64,000 nucleotides of DNA from a virus (IMGVR_UViG_3300020021_000004:1-64000), one strand, 5' to 3'; shown: positions 52,475 through 60,687, numbered from the stretch's first letter. Notes: generated by a model not told the origin, from the sequence alone. Numbers and translations are program-made.

Positions 52475-53023
52475 TTAGCCTCCCTGTTTACGGGGAGGAT
52501 TGGGATCCACAACAAAGTGTTCGGTCTGTACTGGGGCCGTCTTGGGCAGCACCTGTGCACGAGCGGGCATGCCCGCAGGAATGACAGCGACCTGCTTCTT
52601 CAACAACACCGCCCGTAGGTCCGCCGACCCATCCAGGGTAGCCATCAAGATCGAGTCGGTGCCCTTCCACGTGTGGATCGTGTCAGCCGTCCCCACGAGG
52701 TCCGAGAGTGCTTTGGCATACGACGTCTGAAGACTCACCTGATCAGCCGCCGCCATGCTGTCACCGAGCGTCGCCCAGCGTACGAAACCCGTAGAGGCTA
52801 CGTCACTCGCGGCTACCGCATCCGAAACCGCGATCCCAAAGCCCTTCGAGATCAAGATGCTGTCGCTGATGTTGACGGTGTCGGTGTTGAAGGATGTCTC
52901 CACGAACATGGAGTCCCCCATCACGATGAGGTCTTGGAGGCTGTATTGGTACGACATCGCCAAGGCAATGGCATCCGCAGAGACCGAGAAGGAGTCGTTG
53001 ACGACCGTGTCCAATAGAGCCAT
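52475..53023 (-). CDS. SVTD-repeat fibre protein, 182 aa
   Basis: About six repeats of the same family as the giant protein: DSFSVSADAIALAMSYQYSL, DLIVMGDSMFVETSFNTD, TVNISDSILISKG, DAVAASDVASTGF, DSMAAADQVSLQTSYAKAL, DLVGTADTI. A ~45-residue C-terminal part (LRAVLLKKQVAVIPAGMPAR) is different, perhaps the anchoring end. It lies 12 nt downstream of the 128-aa gene. It could be a short fibre or a linker that caps the long repeat fibre. Confidence 0.65.
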   Translation of the reverse strand: MALLDTVVNDSFSVSADAIALAMSYQYSLQDLIVMGDSMFVETSFNTDTVNISDSILISKGFGIAVSDAVAASDVASTGFVRWATLGDSMAAADQVSLQTSYAKALSDLVGTADTIHTWKGTDSILMATLDGSADLRAVLLKKQVAVIPAGMPARAQVLPKTAPVQTEHFVVDPNPPRKQGG

Positions 53024-53035
53024 AGCGCGCCTCCT

Positions 53036-53422
53036 TTAGGTGCAGAAACCCGCCGTCAAGCCAGACTCGACAGCAAGGGGAAGGTTCACGACATCGAAGT
53101 CGATCCCGACGATTTGAGACGTCCCAGGATAGTTGATCAGCAGGTTCCAATGCCCAAGAGAGTTGGGAAAGAACCGAAGGCCATAGCCCTGATTGGGCAG
53201 CGCATCCCAGTAGACGGAGCCCGACACCACTTGGGCATCTGACACCACCGAGCCGTCGAGAAGGGGCCACGCCACGACGGTGTTGTTCAGGAACAACGTC
53301 AACGTCACGTCAGCGGGCACCACTCCAGCAATTCGGGTGTACTGGTTGGCCGAAAAGAGGTCCACCTGATCGTAGATCAGCTGGTTGATCTGCACTAAGC
53401 GCGTTCGAAAAGTGGCCGCCAT
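53036..53422 (-). CDS. Small beta-rich structural protein, 128 aa
   Basis: Not recognised as a family. Segments FRTRLVQINQLIYDQVDLF, DVTLTLFLNNTVVAWPLLDG and WNLLINYPGTSQIVGIDFDV suggest an Ig-like beta sandwich with an N-terminal helix. It sits 5 nt after the next-listed fibre-tip-like gene and before the SVTD protein, in the fibre operon. Probably a fibre accessory or adaptor domain. Confidence 0.55.
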   Translation of the reverse strand: MAATFRTRLVQINQLIYDQVDLFSANQYTRIAGVVPADVTLTLFLNNTVVAWPLLDGSVVSDAQVVSGSVYWDALPNQGYGLRFFPNSLGHWNLLINYPGTSQIVGIDFDVVNLPLAVESGLTAGFCT

Positions 53423-53427
53423 GAGGC

Positions 53428-53814
53428 TCAGCTTTCCGTGATCGAGAAGTACCCGATTGGGAAAAAGAGGGCGTCCTCCGCATACACGGTCTTCGGCGTC
53501 CCCAAGGTACCGAAGTACAGCATGTTGCCTGCCGTCAAGGCGTCGAACACCGCTACTCCAGGGACGTCACCCCAATCCAGCGTCGGGGTTGGGTAAGTGA
53601 TGACGTTGGTGTTGTGGCTCTCGCCCGCCGAAGACGCAGAGAACACTGCTGCTCGGCGTATGTAGGACCCACCCGTCACTTCAGTGCCGCCGCCGGCACT
53701 CGTGGGCGTCACGTTGAATAACGCGACGTACCAGGCGGACGGAGGCGTGAACGTCACACCCCGAAGGACGTGGTTCGCCAAAGCGTTTCGCAGGTAGTCG
53801 GTTTTGTTCATCAT
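53428..53814 (-). CDS. Fibre-tip or decoration-like protein, 128 aa
   Basis: The layout NKTDYLRNALANHVL, FTPPSAWYVALFNVTPTSAG, TEVTGGSYIRRAAVF, TLDWGDVPGVAVFDALTAGN and a YFGTL-to-FPIGYFSI ending match a widespread family of ~130-aa phage structural proteins placed among fibre and decoration genes. No enzyme motif. The start could be either of two adjacent ATGs (53814 or 53811); GAGGG lies upstream. Confidence 0.7.
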   Translation of the reverse strand: MMNKTDYLRNALANHVLRGVTFTPPSAWYVALFNVTPTSAGGGTEVTGGSYIRRAAVFSASSAGESHNTNVITYPTPTLDWGDVPGVAVFDALTAGNMLYFGTLGTPKTVYAEDALFFPIGYFSITES

Positions 53815-53827
53815 GACGAAGAAGCCC

Positions 53828-54085
53828 TCATGCCATATGGCAGATCGATTTGAGAGCCTTCACCGCGTTAGCGTACTGAAGACCCGACACTTTGCCCGTC
53901 TGTGCAAACCAAGCGTTTTTGAGTTCTTCGATGTTCGAAATCGTCGGGTCGAAAACGAAGCTGACCCGTCCCGTCCCGCTCTTTTCCGTCCGGGTCATCG
54001 CTACTCCCGCTACCTGAAGATAGGCCGCGAAATAGAGGTCGGACGTTCGAAATTCTGTATCTTTGCTCAACATTTTGTATCCCAA
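53828..54085 (-). CDS. DUF5659-like small protein, 85 aa
   Basis: The phrases TEFRTSDLYFAAYLQVAG, GRVSFVFDPTISN and LQYANAVKALKSIC follow the DUF5659 pattern (a TSDLYLAA-type strand-helix, FVF strand, terminal helix), known from many phages with no assigned role. The start is uncertain: TTG at 54085 has AAGGGG 5 nt upstream, while the ATG at 54073 has only a weak site. A UUCG-capped hairpin (54092-54107) overlaps the ribosome binding region. Confidence 0.65.
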   Translation of the reverse strand: MGYKMLSKDTEFRTSDLYFAAYLQVAGVAMTRTEKSGTGRVSFVFDPTISNIEELKNAWFAQTGKVSGLQYANAVKALKSICHMA

Positions 54086-54091
54086 TCTCGC

Positions 54092-54179
54092 CCCTTCCGA
54101 AGAAGGGCCGTAAAATTCGAATCTGATTTGGGGTCTCGATCTGGATCTTCATCTGGAGGACCCCGGCTAGGGGGCCCTC
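54092..54179 (-). promoter_or_regulatory. Leader with UUCG hairpin, shared 17-nt motif and GC-rich stem
   Basis: On the minus strand: a 9-bp stem with one G-U pair (54156-54164 with 54171-54179) directly after the 373-aa gene; a 17-nt motif (54138-54154) identical to one in the sheath leader (25909-25925); and a 6-bp stem closed by a UUCG tetraloop (54092-54107) whose 3' arm contains part of the Shine-Dalgarno for the DUF5659-like gene. Likely partial termination followed by controlled re-initiation. Confidence 0.55.
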
Positions 54180-54198
54180 TTTCACGCGACAACCTGGA

Positions 54199-55320
54199 TC
54201 AGGTCATCGCCACCGCAGCGGTCGCCCGCTGACGGACCTGCACTCGAGCAGTCGTAGTCGTCAGCGTCGCCCCGGGGATGAGGGACGCCGGCACCACAAT
54301 CGAGGTCGCCGACACCGACCCGCCAGCGGCCTCGATGGCCTTCTGGTGCAAGGTCTTGTTGATGCCCGGACCCGCTACTCGGATCTTGGTCTCCTTGTTG
54401 TCGAACCCGCCCAAGCCCGTACCCGTGAGCGTGAGCGCACCGGTGGAAGGCGTATTGAGGTCCGCCACCGAGAGGACCGGTAGGCCCGCTGCGAAGGGCG
54501 TGACGCCATCATCAGCCACCACCGAGATGGCAGCCGCACTCGGGAGGCCGCTTCGGCTGTCGGGATTGAAGGCAGCGTTCCGGTACTCGGAAATCATGCC
54601 CACCAGGTAGCTGTCGATCGCCACAGCCGTTTCAGCCAGCTTAGGTGCGACAGCGTCCGCCACTTTGCCCGTCGTCCCACGAGCGGTCGGGATGAGCGAC
54701 AAGGCGTTGGTGGCCGTGCTGGCCCCCACAGCGTTGATGGTGGCGGTCGACACGTCCAAGGTGCCGTTGATGGGATTCAACGCCGTGATGAACGTCGCAG
54801 CCGACGGCATCGTGCGTTGGATGGCCGAAGAGCCAAAGCCGAGGGGCGTGTTGCCCGTCGCGCCGTTGCCCACAGAGTCGATACCAACGATGCTGTTCAC
54901 ACCCTTGGTCAGACTCTCGATCGACACCCGCTGCCCAGTGCCCGTGCCCTGGTAAGCCGTGATACCCGTACCCGCCAGAGCGACGTTGATAGCCGCCAAG
55001 AAGGTCGTGATACTGGCGTACACAGCGTGCACGATCGTGACAACCGTGAACGAACCCGCAGCCGTTGTGCGGACCCTCAAGGTGTCGTTCGAGCCCGTGA
55101 TGGTGATCGAGAAGTTGCCCGAGATATCGGACCCCTGGATCACTGCACCGGCGCCAGACGTCGAGTTGGCCAGAACCCCCTCGATTTCCGTGGTGGTCGG
55201 GCGCCCAATGTACAGCTCCTGACCCTTCGGTTCGGTGGGTGGATTGTATTGAGAAACTGTCTCCAAGTCCACCAAGTGGATGGGCCCTGGAAGATCACCA
55301 CGAATGACTCCGATACGCAT
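54199..55320 (-). CDS. Structural protein with sheath-type insert domain, 373 aa
   Basis: Start MRIGVIRGDLPGPIHLVDLE. Residues ~55-165 (FSITITGSNDTLRVRTTAAG, a SITTFLAAINVALAG helix, VSIESL, and a TPLGFGSSA ending) follow the same strand-helix-strand-LGF plan as the domains inserted in the sheath. Residues ~195-373 contain an Ala-rich helical part and an IPT/Ig-like end (TGALTLTGTGLGGFDNKETKI). Similar N-termini (HLVDLE, ILVDDLDD) recur in the 203-aa gene. Probably a virion surface or capsid-associated protein. Confidence 0.6.
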   Translation of the reverse strand: MRIGVIRGDLPGPIHLVDLETVSQYNPPTEPKGQELYIGRPTTTEIEGVLANSTSGAGAVIQGSDISGNFSITITGSNDTLRVRTTAAGSFTVVTIVHAVYASITTFLAAINVALAGTGITAYQGTGTGQRVSIESLTKGVNSIVGIDSVGNGATGNTPLGFGSSAIQRTMPSAATFITALNPINGTLDVSTATINAVGASTATNALSLIPTARGTTGKVADAVAPKLAETAVAIDSYLVGMISEYRNAAFNPDSRSGLPSAAAISVVADDGVTPFAAGLPVLSVADLNTPSTGALTLTGTGLGGFDNKETKIRVAGPGINKTLHQKAIEAAGGSVSATSIVVPASLIPGATLTTTTARVQVRQRATAAVAMT

Positions 55321-55335
55321 TTTCAGACTCCCTGG

Positions 55336-55695
55336 TCAGGTTGCTGTGAGACGTCCCCGTGCTTGGTCAATCTTGAGGTTCTGGAGGACGATCCCATAAT
55401 CACTGTAGAACTTGGCGATGTACTGAACGAAAGCGAGGTCGTCCGCCCGCCAAGCAAATTGTGCCCCCTTGACCGACCGCCGCATGCGATCGAGGAGCTT
55501 GATGTAGAGGGGAGCCCGGTCGAGTTGCTGAAGCTCGGCGATAGCTCCTTCGAGCCGGTTGAGTCTCCCCTGCGCATCCTTGAGAAGGTTTCGCCGGTAC
55601 GGATCCGGAATGAGGTTCTTCGGCATCCACCGGTGGTCGACCCGGTAGAAGCTTGTGCCCTCAACTTCGAGGATGGCAGGGAGGAGGCTAAACAC
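55336..55695 (-). CDS. Unknown helical protein, 119 aa, GTG start
   Basis: It starts with GTG at 55695, 8 nt after the previous stop, without a strong ribosome binding site. The sequence (FSLLPAILEVEGTSFYRVDH; NLLKDAQGRLNRLEGAIAEL; APLYIKLLDRMRRSVKGAQF) is plausible soluble protein with two amphipathic helices. An overlapping frame (55323-55700) is Ser/Arg-rich and rejected. Not recognised; cotranscribed with surface genes. Confidence 0.6.
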   Translation of the reverse strand: MFSLLPAILEVEGTSFYRVDHRWMPKNLIPDPYRRNLLKDAQGRLNRLEGAIAELQQLDRAPLYIKLLDRMRRSVKGAQFAWRADDLAFVQYIAKFYSDYGIVLQNLKIDQARGRLTAT

Positions 55696-55703
55696 TTCAC
55701 GGT

Positions 55704-56315
55704 TCAGGTAACGGTGAAGGTGTTGCTGGTAAGAGCGTCCGAACGAACCGTGACGTGGTCACCAGCCGCCAAGCCCGGCACCAACAAGGTGTCGATGACG
55801 ATCGACACGTCGGTGAAGGCGCCACCCGCTCCGGCCAGGATTTGCGTCCTGTTCAGAGTGATGCCGCCTACGCCTACGCCTGCACCCTGCACGAACACCG
55901 TCGAGATCTCGGGAGCCACCGAAAGGAATCCGGTACCCGTGATCGTGACGTCGCCCGTTCCGGGTACGCCGTGTACGGCGCCTGTGACGACCGGAGTCGC
56001 AATGTCGGTCGGTACGAACGACACCGTGGTGATGAGACCGGCCTGCACGAGCTTGGAGATCTTGCCCTTGCTGGACGACAACGTCACCCGATTGGTCTGA
56101 CGAAGGTCGATGTAACCCGCGACAGTAGCGTCGGTCTTCTTGACCCTCGGAACGTAGCAAGGCTGCTTGTCCGCACCGGCATAGCCGTCGCGCTTGTAAG
56201 CCTTGGGGTCGCCCGAGCTACCTAGCCGGTGGACTTCTTTGTTGGGGAGCCCGTCATCAAGGTCGTCGACCAAAATGGGTCCCTGAACCGTTTGTGCGTG
56301 TACTAGCCTCAGCAT
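55704..56315 (-). CDS. Structural protein with IPT/Ig-like domain, 203 aa
   Basis: N-terminal ~85 residues are variable (MLRLVHAQTVQGPILVDDLD). Residues ~95-203 form an Ig/IPT-like fold (PVVTGAVHGVPGTGDVTITG, FVQGAGVGVGGITLNRTQIL, VTVRSDALTSNTFTVT). The TGTGFLSVAPE and TLTGTGLGGFD phrases link it to the 373-aa protein. IPT-like domains in phages decorate capsids or tails and can bind host glycans weakly. It precedes the GTG-start gene by 8 nt. Confidence 0.6.
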   Translation of the reverse strand: MLRLVHAQTVQGPILVDDLDDGLPNKEVHRLGSSGDPKAYKRDGYAGADKQPCYVPRVKKTDATVAGYIDLRQTNRVTLSSSKGKISKLVQAGLITTVSFVPTDIATPVVTGAVHGVPGTGDVTITGTGFLSVAPEISTVFVQGAGVGVGGITLNRTQILAGAGGAFTDVSIVIDTLLVPGLAAGDHVTVRSDALTSNTFTVT

Positions 56316-56389
56316 TTTCGCGATACTCCTCGCTGTGGATCACAGGCGATAAAAGGAACCTCGGAACTCAAAACTGTGCAATCTCAGCG

Positions 56390-57037
56390 TCAAAGGGGAA
56401 GATAGTTGGTGAAGGAGGCCGAGAAGGCGGCCGTTCCACCTGCCCCACGGACCATTAAAAGGTCGCTGGGGCCGTCGTAGTTGTGCATGACCTCTTGAGC
56501 GCTCACCTGCTGCTCGGCCCCGCCTACCGTGTAGGACACGTAAAGAGCGTTGCCCGCAGACGCATTGGCGTTCTTGATGTAGAAGTCCTGAGAATTCTGG
56601 GGAAGGTTGAGCTGAAGCGAGTTCGCAATGGCGGCTCCTTGAGGCGCCGTACCTGCGATCTGCACCCGACTGTTGCCGTAATGCTCGGCATCCGTGAGGA
56701 TCAGAGTCCCGGGACCCGGAGTCCCAGGAGTACCCGAGAAGTCCACGGCAACGAACCTCATCCAGAAGTGAGCGGCATCCGCGATGCCCGCCACACCGTT
56801 GAAACTGTCAGGGTTGAATACCACCCTGATTTGGTCGTTGTTGTTGACGGCGTTCAAAACCATCGGATTGATCGCAGGATCGAGGTATCCCGAACCAATC
56901 GGTGCCGTAATGACGGTCGTGTACGATTGGTCGAAGTTGGTGGCTACCTGAAAGCGGTAGCCCGCCACGTTCGCCCTTTTGGGGGTGAGAACGTCCACGA
57001 TGTTCTTGCGGCGGCGAATGACACTGAAGTCCCTCAT
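56390..57037 (-). CDS. Structural protein, 215 aa
   Basis: Not recognised. Short basic start (MRDFSVIRRRKNIVDVLTPK) followed by Ig/fibronectin-like strands (YRFQVATNFDQSYTTVITAP; FWMRFVAVDFSGTPGTPGPG; DLLMVRGAGGTAAFSASFTN). Such basic-headed beta proteins lie upstream of decoration proteins in several large phages. It overlaps the stop of the gene upstream by 4 nt (57034-57037). The 74-nt gap after it (56316-56389) shows no strong signal. Confidence 0.6.
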   Translation of the reverse strand: MRDFSVIRRRKNIVDVLTPKRANVAGYRFQVATNFDQSYTTVITAPIGSGYLDPAINPMVLNAVNNNDQIRVVFNPDSFNGVAGIADAAHFWMRFVAVDFSGTPGTPGPGTLILTDAEHYGNSRVQIAGTAPQGAAIANSLQLNLPQNSQDFYIKNANASAGNALYVSYTVGGAEQQVSAQEVMHNYDGPSDLLMVRGAGGTAAFSASFTNYLPL

Positions 57038-57441
57038 AACGTGCGCTCCTTGGCAACGAGGGGTGCGTAAGTGCTTGCAGCCTCAGCGCCCTTAGTGCTC
57101 CGTACGTGATCCTGAATATCGGCCCAATTGTGAGCCTCTTGACCCTGGTAATTGGGGACCAGGCGAGACTTGAAAACGTGGTCTTTTTCCTTCTGAGCCA
57201 TGACCACGCCCCGCTCTTTGCGGAACTTGTTCTCCTTGTTGGCCTTGCTCATCCACCCACCCGAGACGCCGTCCTTGAGGACGAAGCCCACGGTTCCAGG
57301 GTTGAACACGATCTCCAAAGACTGTCCCGTGTCGTCCACCAAGGTGGACTCACCGGACTTCACCTTGTCGTACTCAGTGAAGCTCATACGCTTCGAGACC
57401 AAAGCTCCGTCGGTCGTTCGTTTGAAAGTATAGGTTGGCAT
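57034..57441 (-). CDS. Degenerate FmdB-like protein lacking the zinc cysteines, 135 aa
   Basis: Start set at ATG 57441 (MPTYTFKRTTDGALVSKRMS), 9 nt after the previous stop; the frame continues upstream into the SWIM gene with an Arg/Gly-rich, non-coding look. The MPTYTF start, mid GFVLKDGVSGGW and a following Lys/Arg-rich helix (SKANKENKFRKERGVVMAQK) match the plan of phage FmdB-type zinc ribbons, but the CxxC pairs are gone. Compare the intact ribbon at 25994-26410. Role unknown. Confidence 0.6.
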   Translation of the reverse strand: MPTYTFKRTTDGALVSKRMSFTEYDKVKSGESTLVDDTGQSLEIVFNPGTVGFVLKDGVSGGWMSKANKENKFRKERGVVMAQKEKDHVFKSRLVPNYQGQEAHNWADIQDHVRSTKGAEAASTYAPLVAKERTL

Positions 57442-57449
57442 TTCTGGAT

Positions 57450-58646
57450 TTACATTTCTCGAAGCCATGCTTGCAGCTTGGGCGGGACCGATTCCCAACC
57501 CCTGTCCAACCCTAAACGACCCATGGCTCCGGCCAAGTCGCGGGTAGGAATCCATTTCGAAGACCATTCCTGGCCCTCTTTGCGAAGTTGATACTTCCCT
57601 TGCCCCTCAGCCTCTCCCTGAGCCCGTGCGTAGACGGTCAGGGGGCCGTCCTGCGCTTCGAAGGTTCGCTTCCAGCCCTTCTCTTGGTGCTGGGGATCGA
57701 GAGCGTAGAGAGCCGCACAGACCTGGCAAGCCCGCTTGTCCATGGCCCGCTTGAGGACCCGACGAACACGGTCCGCCTTCTTGACGGCCCGCTGAAGCTT
57801 AGCCTCAGGGAGAGCCCAGTTCTTGGTCATCGACAAAGCGGCGGCCACGTGTTTGCACACCCTGTTGTCGCGCTCAGGGTCTCGAATGTCGGGCGTTGAA
57901 GCGGTCCCTACCTGCTTACCTAGCTGGTAGTCGTCCGTCCGGGCGTGGAACTCCGGCCCTAACCACTGCCACGCCTTACACGAGCACGACAACTCGAGGT
58001 CGAGCTTGGCGAACGCCAGATTGCGACCCTTCGGGATCGCTCGAACCTTCACGGCCTTGGGACCGTTCCCGCACTCTACAGCAAAGATCCAACGCAGGTT
58101 CTTGGTGTCGGCTCGCTTGAGGGCTGCCGAGCACTTTCGGGCTCGGGCTTGAAACTTGGAGTCCAGCCCGGTCAGGACCTGCGTCAGGTTCGCAGCCGAC
58201 TTCTGGACTAGTTCGACCACCTCGTAAGGGGCCGAAGCCGCAACTATCCGTACAGGAGCGCCTTCGAGCTTCCACTGCTCGGCCAAGAAAGCGGCGTTGT
58301 GGGCGTTCGGCTTATCGTCCCTGTAGGGGTACTTGGTCTTGCCCCCTTCCTCAGAGGGCTTACCGCTGTTGAAGCTCGGACTCGCTTTCGAATGGTCGAT
58401 GCTGTCGGGGACCGTCTGGTCCTTCGTCATGTCATCCGGACCCTCGACACGGTACATCGACTCGTCTTCGTTCTCAGGCTTCCGGATGTCGTCCACCGGC
58501 TTCGAGAACGTAGCCTCGCCCGGGATACTGGGATCCAGAGAGATCCCAGTATCGGCAGGACCGCCTCCAGGCAGCTCCGCTACCGCAAGAGGCATCCTTG
58601 GCTGGCCCTCTCCATAGGGCGGACGAGAAATGAGCGGTTGAGTCAA
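57450..58646 (-). CDS. SWIM-type zinc-finger protein, 398 aa
   Basis: After a disordered, Pro/Asp-rich N-terminus (1-~105), residues ~150-275 hold a SWIM-like finger: LSCSCKAWQWLG (CxC near 225) and NRVCKHVAAAL (CxH near 268). The spacing between the pairs is longer than usual because of an insert. A basic helix (RAVKKADRVRRVLKRAMDKR) and a CQVC motif follow. SWIM fingers bind DNA or proteins. It may process or bind DNA at the head, or act in regulation; no nuclease motif is seen. It starts in an ATGA overlap with the 101-aa gene. Confidence 0.65.
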   Translation of the reverse strand: MTQPLISRPPYGEGQPRMPLAVAELPGGGPADTGISLDPSIPGEATFSKPVDDIRKPENEDESMYRVEGPDDMTKDQTVPDSIDHSKASPSFNSGKPSEEGGKTKYPYRDDKPNAHNAAFLAEQWKLEGAPVRIVAASAPYEVVELVQKSAANLTQVLTGLDSKFQARARKCSAALKRADTKNLRWIFAVECGNGPKAVKVRAIPKGRNLAFAKLDLELSCSCKAWQWLGPEFHARTDDYQLGKQVGTASTPDIRDPERDNRVCKHVAAALSMTKNWALPEAKLQRAVKKADRVRRVLKRAMDKRACQVCAALYALDPQHQEKGWKRTFEAQDGPLTVYARAQGEAEGQGKYQLRKEGQEWSSKWIPTRDLAGAMGRLGLDRGWESVPPKLQAWLREM

Positions 58647-58948
58647 TCGGCCGCCTTGATCCTCACCTTGAGGCCACGCTTGAAACGGTCGTTCGAAGAC
58701 TCCAGGGTGTAAGCGCCATCCTTTTCAGAGACGACCTTGAAGTCGTAGGGGCCGCCCATCACCTGCCCCTTCATCTTGAGCTTGACGGTGCTGCCTACAC
58801 TGCCCCCGTCCGTCACGGTGAGGATGGAGCCACGGTTGAACATATCAGAGGGCCACTGACCTTTCCGCATCAACACCGAAAGCTCAGTGTCCTTGGAGAG
58901 GGCGTCGGAAGCCACTACCCTGAAGTTGCGACGGTCGTAGCTGTACAT
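58643..58948 (-). CDS. Small beta-rich protein, 101 aa
   Basis: Start set at ATG 58948, overlapping the stop of the 579-aa gene (TGATG). The sequence (MYSYDRRNFRVVASDALSKD; GSILTVTDGGSVGSTVKLKM; YTLESSNDRFKRGLKVRIKA) looks like a small SH3/KOW-type barrel. Not recognised. The tight coupling on both sides suggests it acts with the 579-aa and SWIM proteins. Confidence 0.6.
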   Translation of the reverse strand: MYSYDRRNFRVVASDALSKDTELSVLMRKGQWPSDMFNRGSILTVTDGGSVGSTVKLKMKGQVMGGPYDFKVVSEKDGAYTLESSNDRFKRGLKVRIKAAD

Positions 58949-60687
58949 CACGCCACATCCTCCATCCACGTCTTCTTGGTCACGTACTCGCCCTCTTTGC
59001 CGGCCGAGTAATCCCATACCTGCTGGATGACTTTGACCTTCTTGACGTCTTTGAAGTCGGTCTTGCTCTTGGCCACTGTCAAGGCAGCCGCTGCACTATT
59101 GTAAGCGCCGGTGCCGTAGCTACCGCCCTGAGGATTGACAGTGGTGAAACGCCAACGAGAAGGGCTGTACTTCTGGACGAAGATCGTCCACTCACCCTTC
59201 TTGGCGTCAGACTTGTCGACCTCTTTTGGGCCCTCTTCGTCTTCACCCGCTACCTTCCACGCCAAAGCAGCGGACGCTTCTTTGAAGTTGTCCTTGTGGT
59301 TGTCATGCTCGACCTTCCACTTCTTGGCGTCCTCCGGCGACATATTCTCCGTCGGGTCTGCGGGCTTGCCCTCCTCGAACTTCGAGTAGTGGCCAGCGTC
59401 GGGACCCAACGCTACCTTCCACGCCAAGTCGTCAGCGGCCTTGAAGTTGTCCTTGTGGTTGTCATGCTCCGTCTTCCACTTGGCGGCATCTTCGGGCGAC
59501 ATATTCTCGGTCGGATCCGCCGACACGCCTTCTTCGAAGCGTGAGCGCTTGGCGTCCTCGGTGAGCGAGGCTTCAACCTTCCAAGGGTCAACCTCAGCCG
59601 ACGCAGCCTGGATCGAGAACTCGCTCATCTCCTCGACGTTCTTGGCCGCCTGCGGGAGCTGCTGACGAATCTCACGCTTCAGAGCCTCGCTCTTCTGCGT
59701 GTCCATCGATCCGAGCTTCACCAGAACAGTGCCGATCTCGTCCACGATGTAATACAGGCCCAAAAGGGCTGGCCGCCACCTGCTGACGTTCGCCGCTCGG
59801 GCGGCCGTGATGGCTTGGGTCCGAATGCCATCGAAGTTCTCCACCAAGGTCTGATCAGCGGCCGTAAGGGCTTGCTTGTCCTTGACGACGTCCTTGTTGT
59901 CCGACCACTGCTTGGCGATCTCGTTCAAGTCCTCATCCGAGATGTTCGGATTCTGCTCCTTGAACTTCTTCTTCACGTCGCCCACATCACCGAGCTGCAT
60001 CATCTCCTGCGTGAGCTTTGGCTTGCCCGCCTGCTTCACCGTAGAGAACGTGGCGTCGAACTCGGACTCCATCGCCATGCGGGAGAGGAGGGTCGCGAGC
60101 TGCTGTCGCGTCACCGACTGAGTGGTGGGAGCGTCCAAGATGCCCGCCAGCTTGTCGAGGGCGTCCGCCACCGGAAGGGCAGTACTGGCTTGACGAGTGG
60201 GGTCCAGCTCGCTGATGAAGGCCGCCACATCGTGCAAAGGCAAGGAACCCTCTTCACGAGCAATGCGGGCAAACTCTCGTAGACGTTCAGCGGCTTGTTT
60301 GGGCGTGATCATAGGATTCTCCGAACGATGTTGTACGGGACGGATGCGGACCTCTTTGAGGACACGCTCCAGCTCTTCCACCTTTTCAGGCAGCAACTCC
60401 TGCTTCAGCTCTTCGTAGTCGATGCGGTCAGCCGCAAGGGCCACCGCCTGTAGAGCCTTCTGGAGCTTGAAGGCCGTCTCAGGCATCCCTGTAATGAGAT
60501 GCCCCGCTACTTCCATGAAGTAGTCCTTCTTGCTCGATTTCTCGATGAGTTTTACCGCCTCATCGATATAGCGCATGAGCTGATCACAGCGAAGACGGGC
60601 GTCTCCCAACTCCTCCATGAGGTAGAGGGTCGCCCCGGCAGTTTTCTGCACGGGACGGCTCAAACACCCGTCACTGGATTGCGCCAT
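58948..60687 (-). CDS. Protein with tandem DPTENMSPEDA repeat, 579 aa
   Basis: N-terminal helical region (1-~110), a second helical part (~125-365) with ITPKQAAERLREFARIAREE and Asp-rich helix ends, then two near-identical 35-residue repeats (~393-435 and ~440-480; RFEEGVSADPTENMSPEDA and KWKTEHDNHKDNFK forms). The C-terminal ~75 residues (GEWTIFVQKYSPSRWRFTTV; KVKVIQQVWDYSAGKEGEYV) form a small beta domain. The acidic/basic repeat could bind metal or partner proteins. Not assigned; perhaps a virion-internal or head-associated protein. Confidence 0.65.
   Translation of the reverse strand: MAQSSDGCLSRPVQKTAGATLYLMEELGDARLRCDQLMRYIDEAVKLIEKSSKKDYFMEVAGHLITGMPETAFKLQKALQAVALAADRIDYEELKQELLPEKVEELERVLKEVRIRPVQHRSENPMITPKQAAERLREFARIAREEGSLPLHDVAAFISELDPTRQASTALPVADALDKLAGILDAPTTQSVTRQQLATLLSRMAMESEFDATFSTVKQAGKPKLTQEMMQLGDVGDVKKKFKEQNPNISDEDLNEIAKQWSDNKDVVKDKQALTAADQTLVENFDGIRTQAITAARAANVSRWRPALLGLYYIVDEIGTVLVKLGSMDTQKSEALKREIRQQLPQAAKNVEEMSEFSIQAASAEVDPWKVEASLTEDAKRSRFEEGVSADPTENMSPEDAAKWKTEHDNHKDNFKAADDLAWKVALGPDAGHYSKFEEGKPADPTENMSPEDAKKWKVEHDNHKDNFKEASAALAWKVAGEDEEGPKEVDKSDAKKGEWTIFVQKYSPSRWRFTTVNPQGGSYGTGAYNSAAAALTVAKSKTDFKDVKKVKVIQQVWDYSAGKEGEYVTKKTWMEDVA
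59279..59541 (-). repeat. Two-copy coding tandem repeat in the 579-aa gene
   Basis: Copies at about 59279-59385 and 59438-59541 encode EGxxADPTENMSPEDAxKWK followed by xEHDNHKDNFK. DNA identity between copies is visibly high (for example TTGAAGTTGTCCTTGTGGTT occurs in both), pointing to a recent duplication. Confidence 0.85.

Noticed and set aside
55323-55700. Alternative 125-codon frame overlapping the 119-aa gene
   Set aside because: Ser/Gly/Arg-rich and without structure; the overlapping frame has normal helical protein composition.
54817-56100. Plus-strand open frame (about 427 codons) across three minus-strand genes
   Set aside because: It crosses real gene boundaries and has a non-protein-like composition.
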